Assembly (NCBI GenBank): GCA_033296885.1
Contig: MU863880.1
Span: 372,001 to 436,000, forward strand
DNA: 64,000 bases
Direction of reading: 5' to 3'
DNA from: Triangularia verruculosa
Taxonomy: Eukaryota > Ascomycota > Sordariomycetes > Sordariales > Podosporaceae
Shown: positions 31,697 to 43,800 of the stretch, piece after piece
Numbering within the stretch: the first letter of the stretch is position 1
How the letters are laid out: the number at the start of each line of letters is the position of its first letter
The notes under the pieces: model-generated
What the model was told of the DNA's origin: nothing
The model's input: only the letters and a program-made list of their open reading frames with translations
Database searches by the model: none
Translations under genes and position numbers: made by a program

Positions 31697-33089
31697 CTTG
31701 ACCTCCCTACTGCCAGATTGTCGTCGATCAGCCGCCTTGTTCGTTTACTCGATCAGCTGCCTTGTCCGTTTACTCGACCAGCCGCCTTGTTCGTTGTTTA
31801 CTCAATCTGGCCTTGTTTGTTTACCAACTTTTAACGTTTACCGTCTGTCAGCCCCGCGCGCGCAAAGAAAAAGGGAAAGAGCGACAAAGATATATCACAA
31901 GACCACGTTACAACCACGTTACTCTCTCAAAATTTTCTGCATGCTTCATTCACCATTCACACACCCACCCCCACTCCATCCAATATTGCTCTTTTCTTCA
32001 ACTTCCTGACAGCTCCGCAGATCAGGAGTCAAAGCAAAGAGCAAAAAACATGAGGCAGAGAAAAAAGAGCAAAATGTCTGTCCAATGTGTGAATTATCAA
32101 CACGTGAATTATTGTAGAGAAGAAAAAAAAACATCTTCACAAAAGAGGACAACATCACCAAAAACACAATCTGTCAAACTTTAACAGACAGCAAAAAAAG
32201 ACATAAAAAAAAGCCCTTACACACATCCCCCAAACCTTCAACATCGCAAGTGTTAATGCAGGAAAGCCACCACTTACACCCCCTTTCAGTCATCCAATCA
32301 TCATCCAAGCTTCCGGACCCATATCTTTCGATGGCGTCGATCCACTGATTCCACTTCCTGCCAAGTGCCAGGTGTGGGACCTTGGAACCTCGGGACTACT
32401 TCTCGCGAGGCTCAAAGTTTCCGGACGGAATCTTTACTTGGGTCAATGTACGGATACGTCACGGGCAGAGGCAAAGTTTGCCAAGGAGAGAGTTTAGATA
32501 GACAATCACAATCTAGAGATAAGGGCCGCTTTACAAAATTAGGTTCGTTGGTTTGAGCTACAGCGAGTCTGAGATCCACTTGACGAGGCTATCTTCAGCC
32601 TTGTTGCCCGGCATGGCAAGGCTCGAGGCCAGCACCTCGCTCAGCAATGACAAACAAGACGATAGGTACAGAGAGCAACAGGCAGAAGGGAGGCGTCCTT
32701 GGCAAAAGCAGAAATTCCCAAAAGATATGCTGTCTAAAGAAGACTCGACTGCAGACCCAGCAAGGCCATGTGGCCGAGACCATCACCGCTGTTGTCTGGG
32801 CCCCTCCCATCCTCACCGAATCCCCTAGGCTTCCGTGACCTAATGATGATCCTTCCCATTTCCCGATGTGTGTGTGTAAAAAGTCCCAAACCTCAACGAA
32901 CCAAGCAGGCAAAAATGCAACGCATAAGACAAAACCCAGAGCTCTGCCCAACAACCCCTTCTCAACAGATAGAAAGTGAAAAAGGCCCCATCACCCGAAG
33001 CCCAATACCGGCCAACGCCCATTAAAATATCTAAAGGAAAGGAAGTCGACTGTCTAACCAAATAGACGCGAACCGACAGCCGGGGCAAT
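31697..33089. other. Intergenic region between RING gene and ATG8
   Basis: Holds the promoter of the minus-strand RING gene with a 25-bp repeat, then CA/AG-rich sequence and the ATG8 3' flank. No gene-like ORF. Confidence 0.6.
31725..31823. repeat. 25-bp tandem repeat just upstream of a RING gene start
   Basis: Units CGATCAGCCGCCTTGTTCGT-like at 31725-31749, 31750-31774, 31775-31802 (with 3 extra bases) and a partial, diverged unit to 31823. They end about 30 bases before the start codon of the minus-strand gene, within its leader or core promoter. Confidence 0.85.
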
Positions 33090-33683
33090 TTAGGCAGTCT
33101 CGAAGTCACCAAATGTGTTCTCGCCAGAGTATGTGATGTAGAGGAAGCTGTTGCATCGTTTGTTAGTTTGGTGATCTAATGAACAAAGGAAGGGTGTTGA
33201 ACATACCCGTCCTCATCCTTGTGCTCCTCGTAGATGCTGCTCATGAGAGCAGCGGTTGGCGGAAGGACCTCATCAACGAAGATGAAGATGGCCTTCTCTG
33301 GGGAGAGCTTGATCCGTTTGCGAATAACGTAGACGAACTGGCCTACGGTGAGGTCGGCTGGGACGAGGTACTTCTTCTTGTCAATAGTAGCGATGTCACT
33401 CTTCTCGACCTTCTCGCAAATGACCTGATCGAGACATGGATGATTAGAGAATGGCTTTGATGTGATGGAGATAGGTGGGTGGAATGGTGGTGCGACCGGT
33501 CTTCCAATTAGGCAACCAGCGAGTCGAGAGACCGACGGTGTCCAAGATGGCTTCACCGCCAAAAAGGGGATGGATAATGGAGTAGATACTTACGGGAATG
33601 CGATCAGAGTACTTCTGGCGGATGCGCTCGGCCTCGGCCTTGCGCTTCTCAAAGGGGTGCTCGTCCTTAAACTTGGATCTCAT
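33090..33683 (-). CDS. ATG8: Autophagy ubiquitin-like protein ATG8
   Basis: Three exons (33683-33594, 33424-33207, 33147-33090) encode 121 residues, the family length. It begins MRSKFKDEHPFEKRKAEAER and ends YSGENTFGDFETA. ATG4 would cut after Gly116, removing DFETA, before conjugation to phosphatidylethanolamine on autophagosome membranes. The ubiquitin-like core (KYLVPADLTVGQFVYVIRKR) and the hydrophobic pockets that bind AIM motifs are intact. Introns are 169 and 59 nt with canonical ends. It is divergent to HEM13. Confidence 0.98.
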
Positions 33684-34839
33684 TTTGGCGGTTTGCGTTG
33701 TTGGTAATGTGGTTGTTGGGTGCCGAGTTGCTAGCAAATGCCGTCTGTGTAAAGCGTGCTCTGGGATGCCTGCAGGTGACGGAGAAAGACAAAGCGGTCA
33801 GCCAGGAGCAGGATTTAAATAGAGGAAAAGGGAAGCGAGTGGAGAGTGAATGAGAGTTTGGGTTTTTGGAGCAGCATACCTTATTTCTGAGATGGGAAAT
33901 GATGGTTGTCGGAGGAAGAAAGGTTGAGTTTCGTTGGAGCAAGAGGACCAAGAGGGAGTTGCGTACCGTGGTCGCCTTGTTAAGCTGGGGGGCACTGGGG
34001 GGGGCTTGCGTTGCACGGGTGCTGGCGGGTTGGCGGACGGAGAGGCGGGGTGCCCAGATGACTAACTAGAGTTAAGCTCCCAGAGCAGTCTAGCGCGTGC
34101 CAATCAAAGGTGAATCAGATGGGGCGCTCACATGGCGAACCACTGTCAGCTGCTCTGGTACCGGTACTTGCGGCTTTGTGGCTTTGCACCTGATCCATGA
34201 CGCAGCCTGGGAGATACGCCGGTCTCGATACGGGATATCTTTATCTGAGGACCATCTTTCAGGCTTACCGAGCAGAGCTAGACCTTTCTTGCTTATACCG
34301 GGTCATGGAAACAGAAGCGGTGTGAATCATTTGGGACTCCATCCAGTTTAAAACCGATATGACATTTTCCAATAAGTCGTCCTCGCAGTGGAAGTCGCGA
34401 AGCTATCGCTATCGGGAGTGCCCCGCTTTCCTGCCTGGAGGGTTGCCTGCAAGGGACGACCCCGCGCTGTCTCCTCGACGTCGCAGTACAAGAGACATGG
34501 GGAGGCCCTTGTCGCCGGCAACAAACTGGCACTGGGGGTTCCGGCAAAGGTCCCGGTTTCGAGGGAATCTATTCCGAAGCTCTGGAATCAACCAAACATT
34601 CGATTCCAAAAGCCAGATCAGCCGAGCCAGAATCGCTTCAAAAGGGGTGGTCTGCAGTAAAAGGAGTGACCAGGTCTATAGCGGAGACTTCCTCTCTCGG
34701 CCCTGCCCGTAAAGCCGTTAACTTCTCCTGCTGAGTCCCGAAAAGTGGCCTCATGCTGGCGCCGAGGATCGTCTGATTGTACCGAATTGAACATCCTCCG
34801 CCACCGGCCGGCACATATCCATTATAAGAGCTGACCAAG
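33684..34839. other. Divergent promoter region, ATG8 and HEM13
   Basis: About 1.16 kb. Small ORFs on both strands have random-looking composition. No repeat stands out. Confidence 0.55.
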
Positions 34840-36105
34840 ATGGCCTCCCGCCGTCAAGCTGCCCGTTTCTTGTTACAGTGCAAGCTACGTCCCCAATTGG
34901 CCTCTAGAAGAAGTCTTTCAACCTTCACCAGCTCGACATCTTCCAGTTCCCCGTGGGCCAGATACGCGGGGTTCGCAGCTTTCGGTCTCATCGCTTCCGT
35001 GCCATTAACCTACGCCATGGTATGCTTCTCTAGATAACCACCACTGCTCCTACTTCCCTAACAGCCTCTCCCCCAGGCCGTCACAGAACCCCTCAGCATG
35101 GACTCCCTCAGTCTCGCCGACCGCGACGAGCAACAAAAGAAAAACGAAGGCGTCTCCGAAGCCTCCCCCATGCGCCTCCGCATGGAAAAGTTCATCAAGG
35201 AGCAGCAAGATCACATCGTCAAAGCCCTCGAAGAACTCGACGGGGCCAAATTCCGAAAAGACGAATGGCAGCGCAAGGAAGGCGGTGGCGGCATCACCTG
35301 CTGCCTCCAAGACGGCAACGTCTTTGAGAAGGCCGGCGTCGGCGTCAGCGTCGTCTACGGCACCCTCCCCAAGCCCGCCATCCTCAAAATGAGCGCCAAC
35401 CACAAGAACATCGCCCCCAACGGAGAAGTCCCCGACAGCCTCGAATTCTTCGCCGCCGGCCTCAGTCTCATCGTCCACCCCAAGAACCCCATGGCGCCCA
35501 CCGTCCACCTCAACTACAGATACTTTGAAACCGCCAAACCAGACGGCTCCTCCGGGGCGTGGTGGTTCGGCGGCGGCAGCGATCTCACGCCAAGCTACTT
35601 GTTCGACGAGGACGCGATACAATTCCACCGCGACCTCAAGGACGTCTGCGATAAGCACAACAAGGATTACTACCCCAAGTTCAAGAAGTGGTGCGACGAG
35701 TACTTTTACAACAAGCACCGCGGGGAGTGCCGTGGCATTGGCGGTATCTTCTTCGACGACATCGACGAGACCGTCTCCGACAAGGAAAACACCTTTGCCT
35801 TTATCCAAGACGGCCTCAAGTCCTTCATCCCCACTTATGTCCCCATCGTGCTGAAGCGCAAGGGCATGCCTTTTACCGAGGCGGAGAAGGAGTGGCAGCA
35901 GATCAGAAGAGGAAAATACGTCGAGTTCAACCTTGTGCACGACCGCGGGACAAGCTTTGGGTTGAACACCCCCGGCGCGAGGGTGGAGAGTATCCTGATG
36001 AGCATGCCGCTGACGGCGAGCTGGAGGTACATGCATGAGCCACAGCCCGGGAGCAGAGAGGCGAGGTTGGTGGAGGTGCTGCAGAATCCGAAGGAGTGGG
36101 TGTAA
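34840..36105 (+). CDS. HEM13: Coproporphyrinogen III oxidase (oxygen-dependent)
   Basis: Two exons (34840-35019, 35077-36105) with a 57-nt intron encode 402 residues. It decarboxylates coproporphyrinogen III to protoporphyrinogen IX in heme synthesis. Family blocks are intact: GGGGITCCLQDG, SLIVHPKNPMAPTVHLNYRY, WWFGGGSDLTPSYL and RGECRGIGGIFFDD. The first exon encodes a basic, Ser-rich leader plus a hydrophobic segment (FAAFGLIASVPLTYAM), suggesting delivery to mitochondria, unlike the cytosolic yeast enzyme. The intron separates this leader from the catalytic part. Confidence 0.96.
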
Positions 36106-36337
36106 AGTATGGAAAGAGAAAAATTGCATCTTGAAGCGGCTCATGTACTGTACATTAAATATTGTAACAACTGGAAAAACTATATAAAATAGATTTGTCA
36201 GTTTTGATGTTATCAAACTCGATCTTGATCAGCGCACGGGACATGTCAACTTTCAACCTTGGACCTTCAACACTAATCCAACACATCACAACTTCAACCT
36301 GTTTCTCCCCCAAAACCAAACCAAACCAGCTAAAGAA

Positions 36338-37156
36338 ATGCCCCTCCCCACCACCCGCCACTTCCTCACCAACCTCATAAACCGCCTCTCCTCCATCCCC
36401 CTCAACCCAGCCCCCATCTCAGGCATCATCAACCAACCCCCCAACGCCCTCTCCCGCATCCCCCTCCCCCACCGGCACCTCATCATAACCCTCCACGTCC
36501 TCTTCCCCAACCTCCTCCTCCCAGCCCTCGACCTCCTCGACCGCGGCCTCGTCCAAAAACTCACCTCACCCACCCCAAACCCTAACCCTGACCCAGAAGT
36601 CAAGATCAAGATCAAATCCGAGGAACCACAACCACAATCCAACGAGAACGATTCAAAAACGGCGGAGGAGGAGGCGAGAGACGACGACAATAATAGTGGT
36701 GCAGTTTACGTGGTATACTCAACCACCCCACCGTCCCGCAAACGCAAACCACCACCACCAGCAATCAAACCCGAAGACGGCAGCGAGCACAAAAGCAACT
36801 CACTCTCCCTCCAGGAACGACAAAACGGACAAAAATACATCGTTCACCTCCGTGCGTGGAACTGCACCTGTGCCGCGTTTTCTTTCTCCATCGTTCAGTC
36901 TCTCCTCGACGACTCCTCACCAATTCTACCAGAGCTACCACCAGAGCAGATAGACAGCGGGGGAGACAGCCAAGAGACAGACTGGGAATTCGGCGGCATG
37001 AGCACCGACGGCAGGGAATCAAGCGGTGGAGTGCCGACATGTAAACACCTGCTCGCCTGCCTCCTCGCTGAACGATGGGGCGACGCGCTAGGAGAGTATG
37101 TGTCTGAAAAACAGGTGGGAAAGTGCGAGATGGCTGGGGTTGTTGCTGATGTCTAA
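36338..37156 (+). CDS. SWS1/ZSWIM7-like SWIM zinc-finger protein
   Basis: Intronless, 272 residues. The segment LLPALDLLDRGLVQKLTSP followed by VYVVYS, and the finger Cys176-x-Cys178 (NCTCAAFSFS) with Cys235-x-His237 (CKHLLACLLAERW), match the plan of SWS1/ZSWIM7, the SWIM subunit of Shu-type complexes. These help Rad51 paralogs in homologous recombination. This copy has an acidic insert of about 60 residues between DLLDRG and the finger. A second insert of about 55 residues separates the two metal-binding pairs, much longer than in the human protein. It follows HEM13 by 232 bases on the same strand. Confidence 0.85.
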   Translation: MPLPTTRHFLTNLINRLSSIPLNPAPISGIINQPPNALSRIPLPHRHLIITLHVLFPNLLLPALDLLDRGLVQKLTSPTPNPNPDPEVKIKIKSEEPQPQSNENDSKTAEEEARDDDNNSGAVYVVYSTTPPSRKRKPPPPAIKPEDGSEHKSNSLSLQERQNGQKYIVHLRAWNCTCAAFSFSIVQSLLDDSSPILPELPPEQIDSGGDSQETDWEFGGMSTDGRESSGGVPTCKHLLACLLAERWGDALGEYVSEKQVGKCEMAGVVADV

Positions 37157-37370
37157 GTTCTGGATGCGTTGTCAAGAACGGTGAAGAATGGCACAGGAAG
37201 GAGAGTTAAAGTATTAATAACACACCCGAATACCCCCATACCAATCGGGCAGAATCTATGGTACCCCCACGGTTCCCTTTCTTACTTCATACAATCATTC
37301 ATGTGATATGTGTGTTAGTTTCCGGGATATCTCAGTCCCGGCTGTGATCATCTAGACCCCCTTCTCAAGT

Positions 37371-38534
37371 CTACTTCTTCTTCTCCTTACCCTCCTTCTC
37401 TTTATCCGCCTCCTTCGCATCCCCGTTGGCCGCCGGACTGCCCTCCTTCTTCTCCCCATCCTTCCCATTCGCCGCCTCCTCCTTCTTCGCCGCCTCCTTC
37501 TCCTCCGCCTGCTGCCTGTTCTGGTTCTTGTTCTCAATCAAGTCGTGGAAGGCGGTAATAGCGCGAATCAAACTGCTCAGGTAAATCGCCATCAGCTGGT
37601 CGTTGGTCTTGATGCTCATGGCGTGCTGGAGGTCACTATCCGCCTTGCCGCCGGATTTGGGCGTCGAGAGGTTGGGCAGCAGGTTGAAAATGTCTTGCAG
37701 GTTGCCGAGGATGGTGTGGTTGACGGGCAGCTCGTCGTCGAGCACCTTTTGCAGGTAAACTTGAATGTCTCGGAGGCGGAAGTGGAGGCCTTGGAGGGAC
37801 TGGAGCTGGTTGGTGACGCGGGTGGATAGTGTGCCGACGGCTACGTCGCGAATGTCGCGGAGGAGGTGCTCGACGCCGATTTCCTCGGCCTCTTCGGCTT
37901 CGATGATGGATGGTATGTGGACGAAAGTCTTGGAGGTGGTGGTTCCGTCCTGAAAAGTAGGCGAATGGTTAGCTGGGAGGCCAACTGGGTTATGATAGAG
38001 GCAAAAACATACATCCTTGATCTCTTCTGTGGCAAAGTAGGCGTCTGTGGGAACGCCTGACTCCTTTGGCTGGACATCAATAATGACTAACAATGGGTTG
38101 GGCGTGTAGCGCTTGAAGAGTTCGTTGATTTCGAGATCGGAGGCCCGCAGCTTGGGGCCGGAATGGTACCACCCTATGAGCTTCTCCTTCGCATTGACTT
38201 TCTTGAACATGTCGTTCATGTTCTCGACGTAGTTGTGGTCGAGGAACCAGACTGTAGGGTCCTTCTCGTCTTCCTCGAAGGGAACTGTGATGGGGGTTCA
38301 TGTCAGCATGCGATTGCAGCTAGATACTCGTCGAAGGATCCCACCTGCGAAGCTGTTTGACACCCGCACATTCTTGCCATCGTTTTGCCCCAGTAAAACA
38401 CCGACTACTCGCTTGCTCTTGGATGTGTTGGCATCGGTACGGTTGTAGTGGTCGACAACGGAGAGGAGGACGAGCGGCGCAACGGAGACGCTGCGCGACA
38501 CCAGCGAGAGTGTATCTTGGGTTGTGGTGGGCAT
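37371..38534 (-). CDS. RPN8: 26S proteasome lid subunit Rpn8
   Basis: Three exons (38534-38345, 38284-38013, 37949-37371) encode 346 residues. Rpn8 pairs with the deubiquitinase Rpn11 in the proteasome lid. The MPN domain fills the first half. The would-be JAMM motif reads GWYHSGPKLRASD (around residues 101-113), lacking the second metal-binding His, so it is catalytically inactive as expected for Rpn8. The C-terminal helices (LQSLQGLHFRLRDIQVYL) are followed by a Lys/Glu-rich tail. Introns of 60 and 63 nt are canonical. It is convergent with the SWS1-like gene. Confidence 0.97.
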
Positions 38535-39153
38535 GGTGCAATGGCAATGGTATTGCTCCAACCGTTTGTCGTTGGCGATGAGGCAGGACGGGGGGATTCA
38601 AAGTGCTGGTATCGTGGCGTGGGGTATCGTTGATGCTAAAACGGTTGTTTGGTTAAGTATGGACTCTTGCAAGTAAATTGGTTGTCTGGGTCTCTGTTGT
38701 CGTCGTCACTGGCTTCGCTGCCTCGCCAGATTCAAGGTGAGTACCCAATCGGGCTAGCTTCAGGCTGGAGTGGGCAGCTCAGGAAAGCACAAGGCTGTGG
38801 TCGAGGCGAGAAGCAAGGGTGGGCTGAGAGCTTGACCGCCTGCTTTGTTGGGCAGCTTACATCATCGGAAGCCTAATCTCAATGCAGTTAGTGCTCCCCT
38901 ATGAGCATCCTCTTTCGTACTGGTTCGGCCGGCACTGCATGACAGGTGCGTCAGCCATGGCTTGGCAGGGCCCAGGGTTGATCATCGGCCATATGTAACC
39001 AGGCCCCTCCATTCTTTCAAGTCCGGGGAACCATCTCCCCTCCAACATACTGTCAACGTCAACGTAACGCCATCATAGTCTCGCTGTCCTACTATTCTTT
39101 TCCGTTTCCCGCAAGACACATCACGAGACAGCACGAAACAGCAAACCGACAGA
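38535..39153. other. Divergent promoter region, RPN8 and I9-type gene
   Basis: About 620 bases containing both leaders. No other gene seen. Confidence 0.6.
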
Positions 39154-39517
39154 ATGAGAGTCTTCTCCTTTCTTATCGCGGCTCTGACCTTCTTCTCCGG
39201 CGTCATTGCCGTGGACATCCAGAAGTCGGTTCTGATCAGCTACCCTCCCGAGACCCCCGATTCGGTTGTCAACGACGCCAAGAAGGCCGTCAAGGATGCT
39301 GGAGGCGTTATCACCCACGAGTACACGCTGATCAAGTAAGTTGCGGTCAAGAGTATGACCACATGTTCAACGTCTTAACACTTTACACAGGGGCTTTGCT
39401 GCCAAGGTTGGAGGGAAGGTGCTCGAGACTGTGTCTGCGTTGGGCGAGCAATACAAGGTCTCAGTTGAGGAGGACGAGGAGGTGCACACCATGGGCAAAT
39501 CTCACATCGGCATCTAA
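39154..39517 (+). CDS. Secreted peptidase-inhibitor I9-like small protein
   Basis: Two exons (39154-39335, 39391-39517) with a 55-nt intron encode 102 residues. A signal peptide is clear (MRVFSFLIAALTFFSGVIA). The mature part resembles the I9 propeptide fold: KSVLISYPPETPDSVVNDAK, then GGVITHEYTLIKGFAAK and YKVSVEEDEEVHTMG. I9 domains fold and inhibit subtilases. Stand-alone fungal forms resemble the yeast proteinase B inhibitor. Here it is predicted to enter the secretory pathway. No subtilase gene lies in the window. Confidence 0.85.
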
Positions 39518-40885
39518 GCGGTCAGGCGACTTATGACGAAGCGACAAGGAAAAGAAACCAAGTAACGATGGGTCATGGGAGGCACGCTGGACGAGCTGCT
39601 TCTTGTGTAACGATGGACTATGTTGGTCGGCGTTCTCTGGATGGATGAATGGTTGGATAGACCTGTTGGGTCTGGCATGATAAATGTGGCTGCCTAGGGG
39701 TTGCTGTTGTACACGAGTGTAGTGTTATTGGTTATTCGCGAATTATTTCTGAATACGTCATGTCCACTCTTTCGGGATATCATCATATGCTTACTGTGTG
39801 GGAGCTTGTGTCAAAGATGCAGCTGTGTGGTCGTGGCCGTAGACTGCGTTCACCGACTTATAACCCAACTTGGAGCATGGATACCCAAGATCGGGGCAAT
39901 ATCCACAGCCTCGGCTTCCAGGTTCTCCCTCTTAGGCCAGCTTTAGTCTTCCACAGAAAGACATCTTTATGGGCCAACAGTACTGGCATCGCAGCTTGAA
40001 TAACTATAAGTGCTGTTGGTATGGAAACGGCACCGCATTATCAACGCACAGCCGAGATCAACCTGCGCCGGTGTCATACCATTCCCGTGGTCGATGCCTT
40101 AGTCAACGGCAGATCCACCAACAGCCTCGTTCCTGTTATCCAGGGCACCTTCGGATGATAGGCTCTTGTACACTGATACCACGACAACATGTACGACACA
40201 ACATGATATAGCCCCGACTGCCGAATTAATCTTACGGTAAAGTCAACCAGAAACACAGGAAGCGGTGCTCGTTTATGCATGTCTGCAAAGCGACGGCCAA
40301 TCTGAGGCCGCTGCTGTGACTCCCCTGTTACGCTCCCCACTATGGGGTTGTTTTCGCGCTAATCAGGCATGGAGCTTCTGTAATGATGTGGCCAGAGCGC
40401 ATCGTGGGGCGCCCAAACGCGAAGACGGATGCACTGTCCAAACCCGTGGACGAACAATGCCTTTCTCACTCCTCAACCGAACCTCGACTCGTCCCGTATC
40501 CGTGCGGCCATGAAACATCAGAGCCCTTAATCGTGGAATACCTCTACCTGTAAACAATGGGACTCGAGTCTCTTGCACCAACCGTCCAGACATTGCACTC
40601 TTGACGCTCACGACCACAACTACAATTACAACCCCTTAATACCGTCTGTCCGTTCCCATCCTGCAGCATCCACCAGACGGACCACTCAGGCGGAAACACG
40701 ACCACCTATACCAAACATACCTACCATAACTACCTAGACGGACTCCATACAGATACCATCCGCTACTGCAGGAACACCAACACCCCGCCCGAGGGAATAC
40801 AGCCCATCCACCAGCACCTGATATTGAAATTACATCTGCGACTAATCCACGCCGACCTGCCGGCAACCCGCAGACCTGTTCCACC
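39518..40885. other. Intergenic region upstream of Hook
   Basis: About 1.37 kb; 3' flank of the I9 gene and a CA-rich leader before the Hook ATG. No gene-like ORF. Confidence 0.6.
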
Positions 40886-43800
40886 ATGGCACAACACAGC
40901 CCTCACACCCAAACCGCCCTTTTGAAATGGGTTAACACCTTCGACACACGCCGCAAGGCCGGCTCCTTGCAGGATCTGCAAGATGGTATAATACTGGGCC
41001 AAATACTCGAGAAGATGTTGGCCCCTGAATTCCAAAGCTCGAGCCTTATCCAGGCCCCCAGATCCGAGTCCGACAAGAAGCAGAACCTCGAGACCGTCTA
41101 TCGTGGGCTAGCGAGGTTCCTCCGCACCGACAACCCTCTCCTCGCCCCGTCGCCCTCCGAGTTTCGTGCCATCGCTGAGAATCCAGACGATAATGCCATC
41201 TGCGAGTTCCTCTCCGCCTTTCTCACAGCGGCCTGCCTGGGGTCCCTGTCGAGGACATATGTTCCCAAGGTTTTGACGCTCGACAAGACGAGTCAGGGTG
41301 AGATCGCCAAGATCATCAACCGAAAGAGTCAGCTCAAGCAAGAAAGGGAAAGCAAACAGGGAGACGATGACTCGGGGGCAGAGGAGGATCTTGACCTGCA
41401 AGACGCTCGGGACCCTGAGCTCATGCAAGAAGAGCTGGACCAGATGAGAGACAAGGTGGAAATACTGAAGAAGCAAAATGCCGACTTGCAAACGCGTCTT
41501 GACAAGCTGCTCGACACTCGAGAAGCTGTGCTGCATGACCTTAGAGTGTCGCAAGATGAGCTCCAGACACTGAAGCGCACCAGAGGCCAAGATGCCTCGG
41601 TCGCCATCCGAGATATGCGCAACGAGGTCCGCGAGAAGATGGACGAGATTGATCGATTAGAAGTCTTGCTCGACAAGGAGACAGCTCGTGCGGCGAGGCT
41701 AGAAAAGGAAAACGAGACATTACGGGCCAAGGCGGAGAGGATCGTCGAGCTCCAAGACAAGGTCACGTTGCTGGAGCACGAAACAAAACAGCAACAGCAA
41801 ATGATCAAGGGGCTTGAAAACTACAAGAAAAAAGCCCAAGACTTGACCGCGATTCAGCAGCGCAACCGGATTCTCGACGAGCAGGTCCAGCAGTATGAGA
41901 CGGAAATGAAGCTCTTCGAAGAGGTCAAGGAGCAAAACCGGAGATTACAGAAGGAGGTTGACGAAAAAGTCCGAGTGCTGTCTAGCAACGAACAGGAAAT
42001 CATCTACACCCTCCAATCCAAAAATGTCCTTCAAGACACCAACGAGGAGCTCAAGAGGAAAGTTGAGTATCTCGAATCCAAGCGCCAGCTTGACGAGAAC
42101 ACCATCAGAGAACTCCAAGAACAACTACATCTTGGCGACATCATGCAGTCTAGCGGTTCCGACAGCCCTGGGGCTGGCACATCAAAATTCAGTCTCGAGC
42201 ACGAGCTCGAGGGCACATCTGATCCAACAGTGGCTCTACGTCTGGAGGTTCAAAAGCTCAAGGCTGAGAACAATCTGCTACGAAATAACATGGCAGTGGC
42301 TTCTGAAAATGAAAGGCTACGGAATGAGCTTGATCTTGCGGGCCAAAGGGTGGACCACTACCGCGAAACAGCTACCGAGCAAATGGAGAAGCATGCCGTG
42401 GCCCAGGAGCATATAGACGCCTTGATTGCCAATGCCATTCACGAAGGGTTAGTAGCAGGACTTGGAGGCCTTTTGAAGGCTGGGCGTAGACATGCACTGA
42501 CTTTTGGCTACTTAGGGATGAGGCTTTTGTCAATATGCGCCAAGAGCTGCTCAAAACTACAAAAGAATGCGAGGCGGCCCGGAAACGCATTCAGGAGCTC
42601 GAGCAGTTGGCCAATGACGGAGAGCGGGAAATTATCCAGGTTAAGGGAGAACGTATGTCGGATGGTTTCTGGATAGCCCCTTGCTGTATGAGGACTGAGC
42701 TGACTTTCCTGATCACATAGTGGAAGCCGTCGGACAAGAGCAACTCGAGGCTCTGGAAATACTCAAGTCATCCGACGAGCTTATCTCGGCGTCTTTGCGC
42801 ACGGAGCTAGAAGCCACCCGCAAGCAGCTGAAGCACAAGGTATTTGAGCTCGAGCAAATGAAGGACCAGCTCATGGGTGTATTGGTCTCCAAGGACAAGA
42901 CCCAAAAGAGGCTGGACGATGCGCTGGCAGCGGCGCCGCCCAATGGGCAGCAGCCGGCTGATGAGGCGCCCGCCAAAAGCAAGAAGGAGGATGCCGAGAA
43001 GATCGAGAAACTCAAGACTGCTCTGAAGCAGAAGCTGGAGGTAAGTACCGATTCCTCTCGTCTTGAATCCCCCTACAACATGAGCTTCACGTTGGGTCGC
43101 GAGCGTCTCGAGGATGTGTTTGTCTCGTCATCAATAGCGGCGGCGCTACAGCAGCAACCTCTTGGGCAAACGCCTGAACTGTCGGACGCTCAGGGGTCAA
43201 GCGATTTGAGCCAGGCGGAGTACTCTCCTCTTGACAGTCCTGCCGCCCGGTCTACTCTCTCCTCTGTGGATGACTTCCTCGAGGTTAGAGATGAGGATCC
43301 AACGATGGGCGGGACGGCGCGGGGGTTCAGGCCGCGGCTCGATAGCGCCAGCTCGCCTGGTCTTGCACCTCCTATCAAAACCTTTTGGTACAAGGACAAT
43401 AAAGGATGGCTTCCCGGTTTACGGAACATGTTCAACGGCTAGCGCGCACACGCACACAATAACTTTAACTGAGCTTGTCTTTGCACCATCATCATCACCT
43501 TTCACACTTCACATCACTTCCTTTTTGGCTCTCTCAACATATCATCTCACCTTTTGGTCTTTGCGAGTACATTTTGCCTCGAGTTCTTTTGGGTCAAGTT
43601 CACTGACTTATTCGTAACCCCATTAGCAACTCGAAAAGTCGGAACAAGACAAGTATGAGCTCCATAGGAAACTCAAAGTCGTGGAGAATGGTGGCGCGTA
43701 TGCTGCTCAAAAGGTGCGTTTTGTCGTCCCGTCACCTGTCATGCTGCTGCCCCAACGCGATCATGCATATATATGCCGGATTCTTATTCGTCCACTCATC

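Noticed and set aside
26541..38534. Idea that BTB, ATG8, RPN8 and RING genes form a functional ubiquitin gene cluster
   Set aside because: ATG8 and RPN8 are conserved single-copy housekeeping genes with ordinary neighbours. Proximity alone does not show a shared function.
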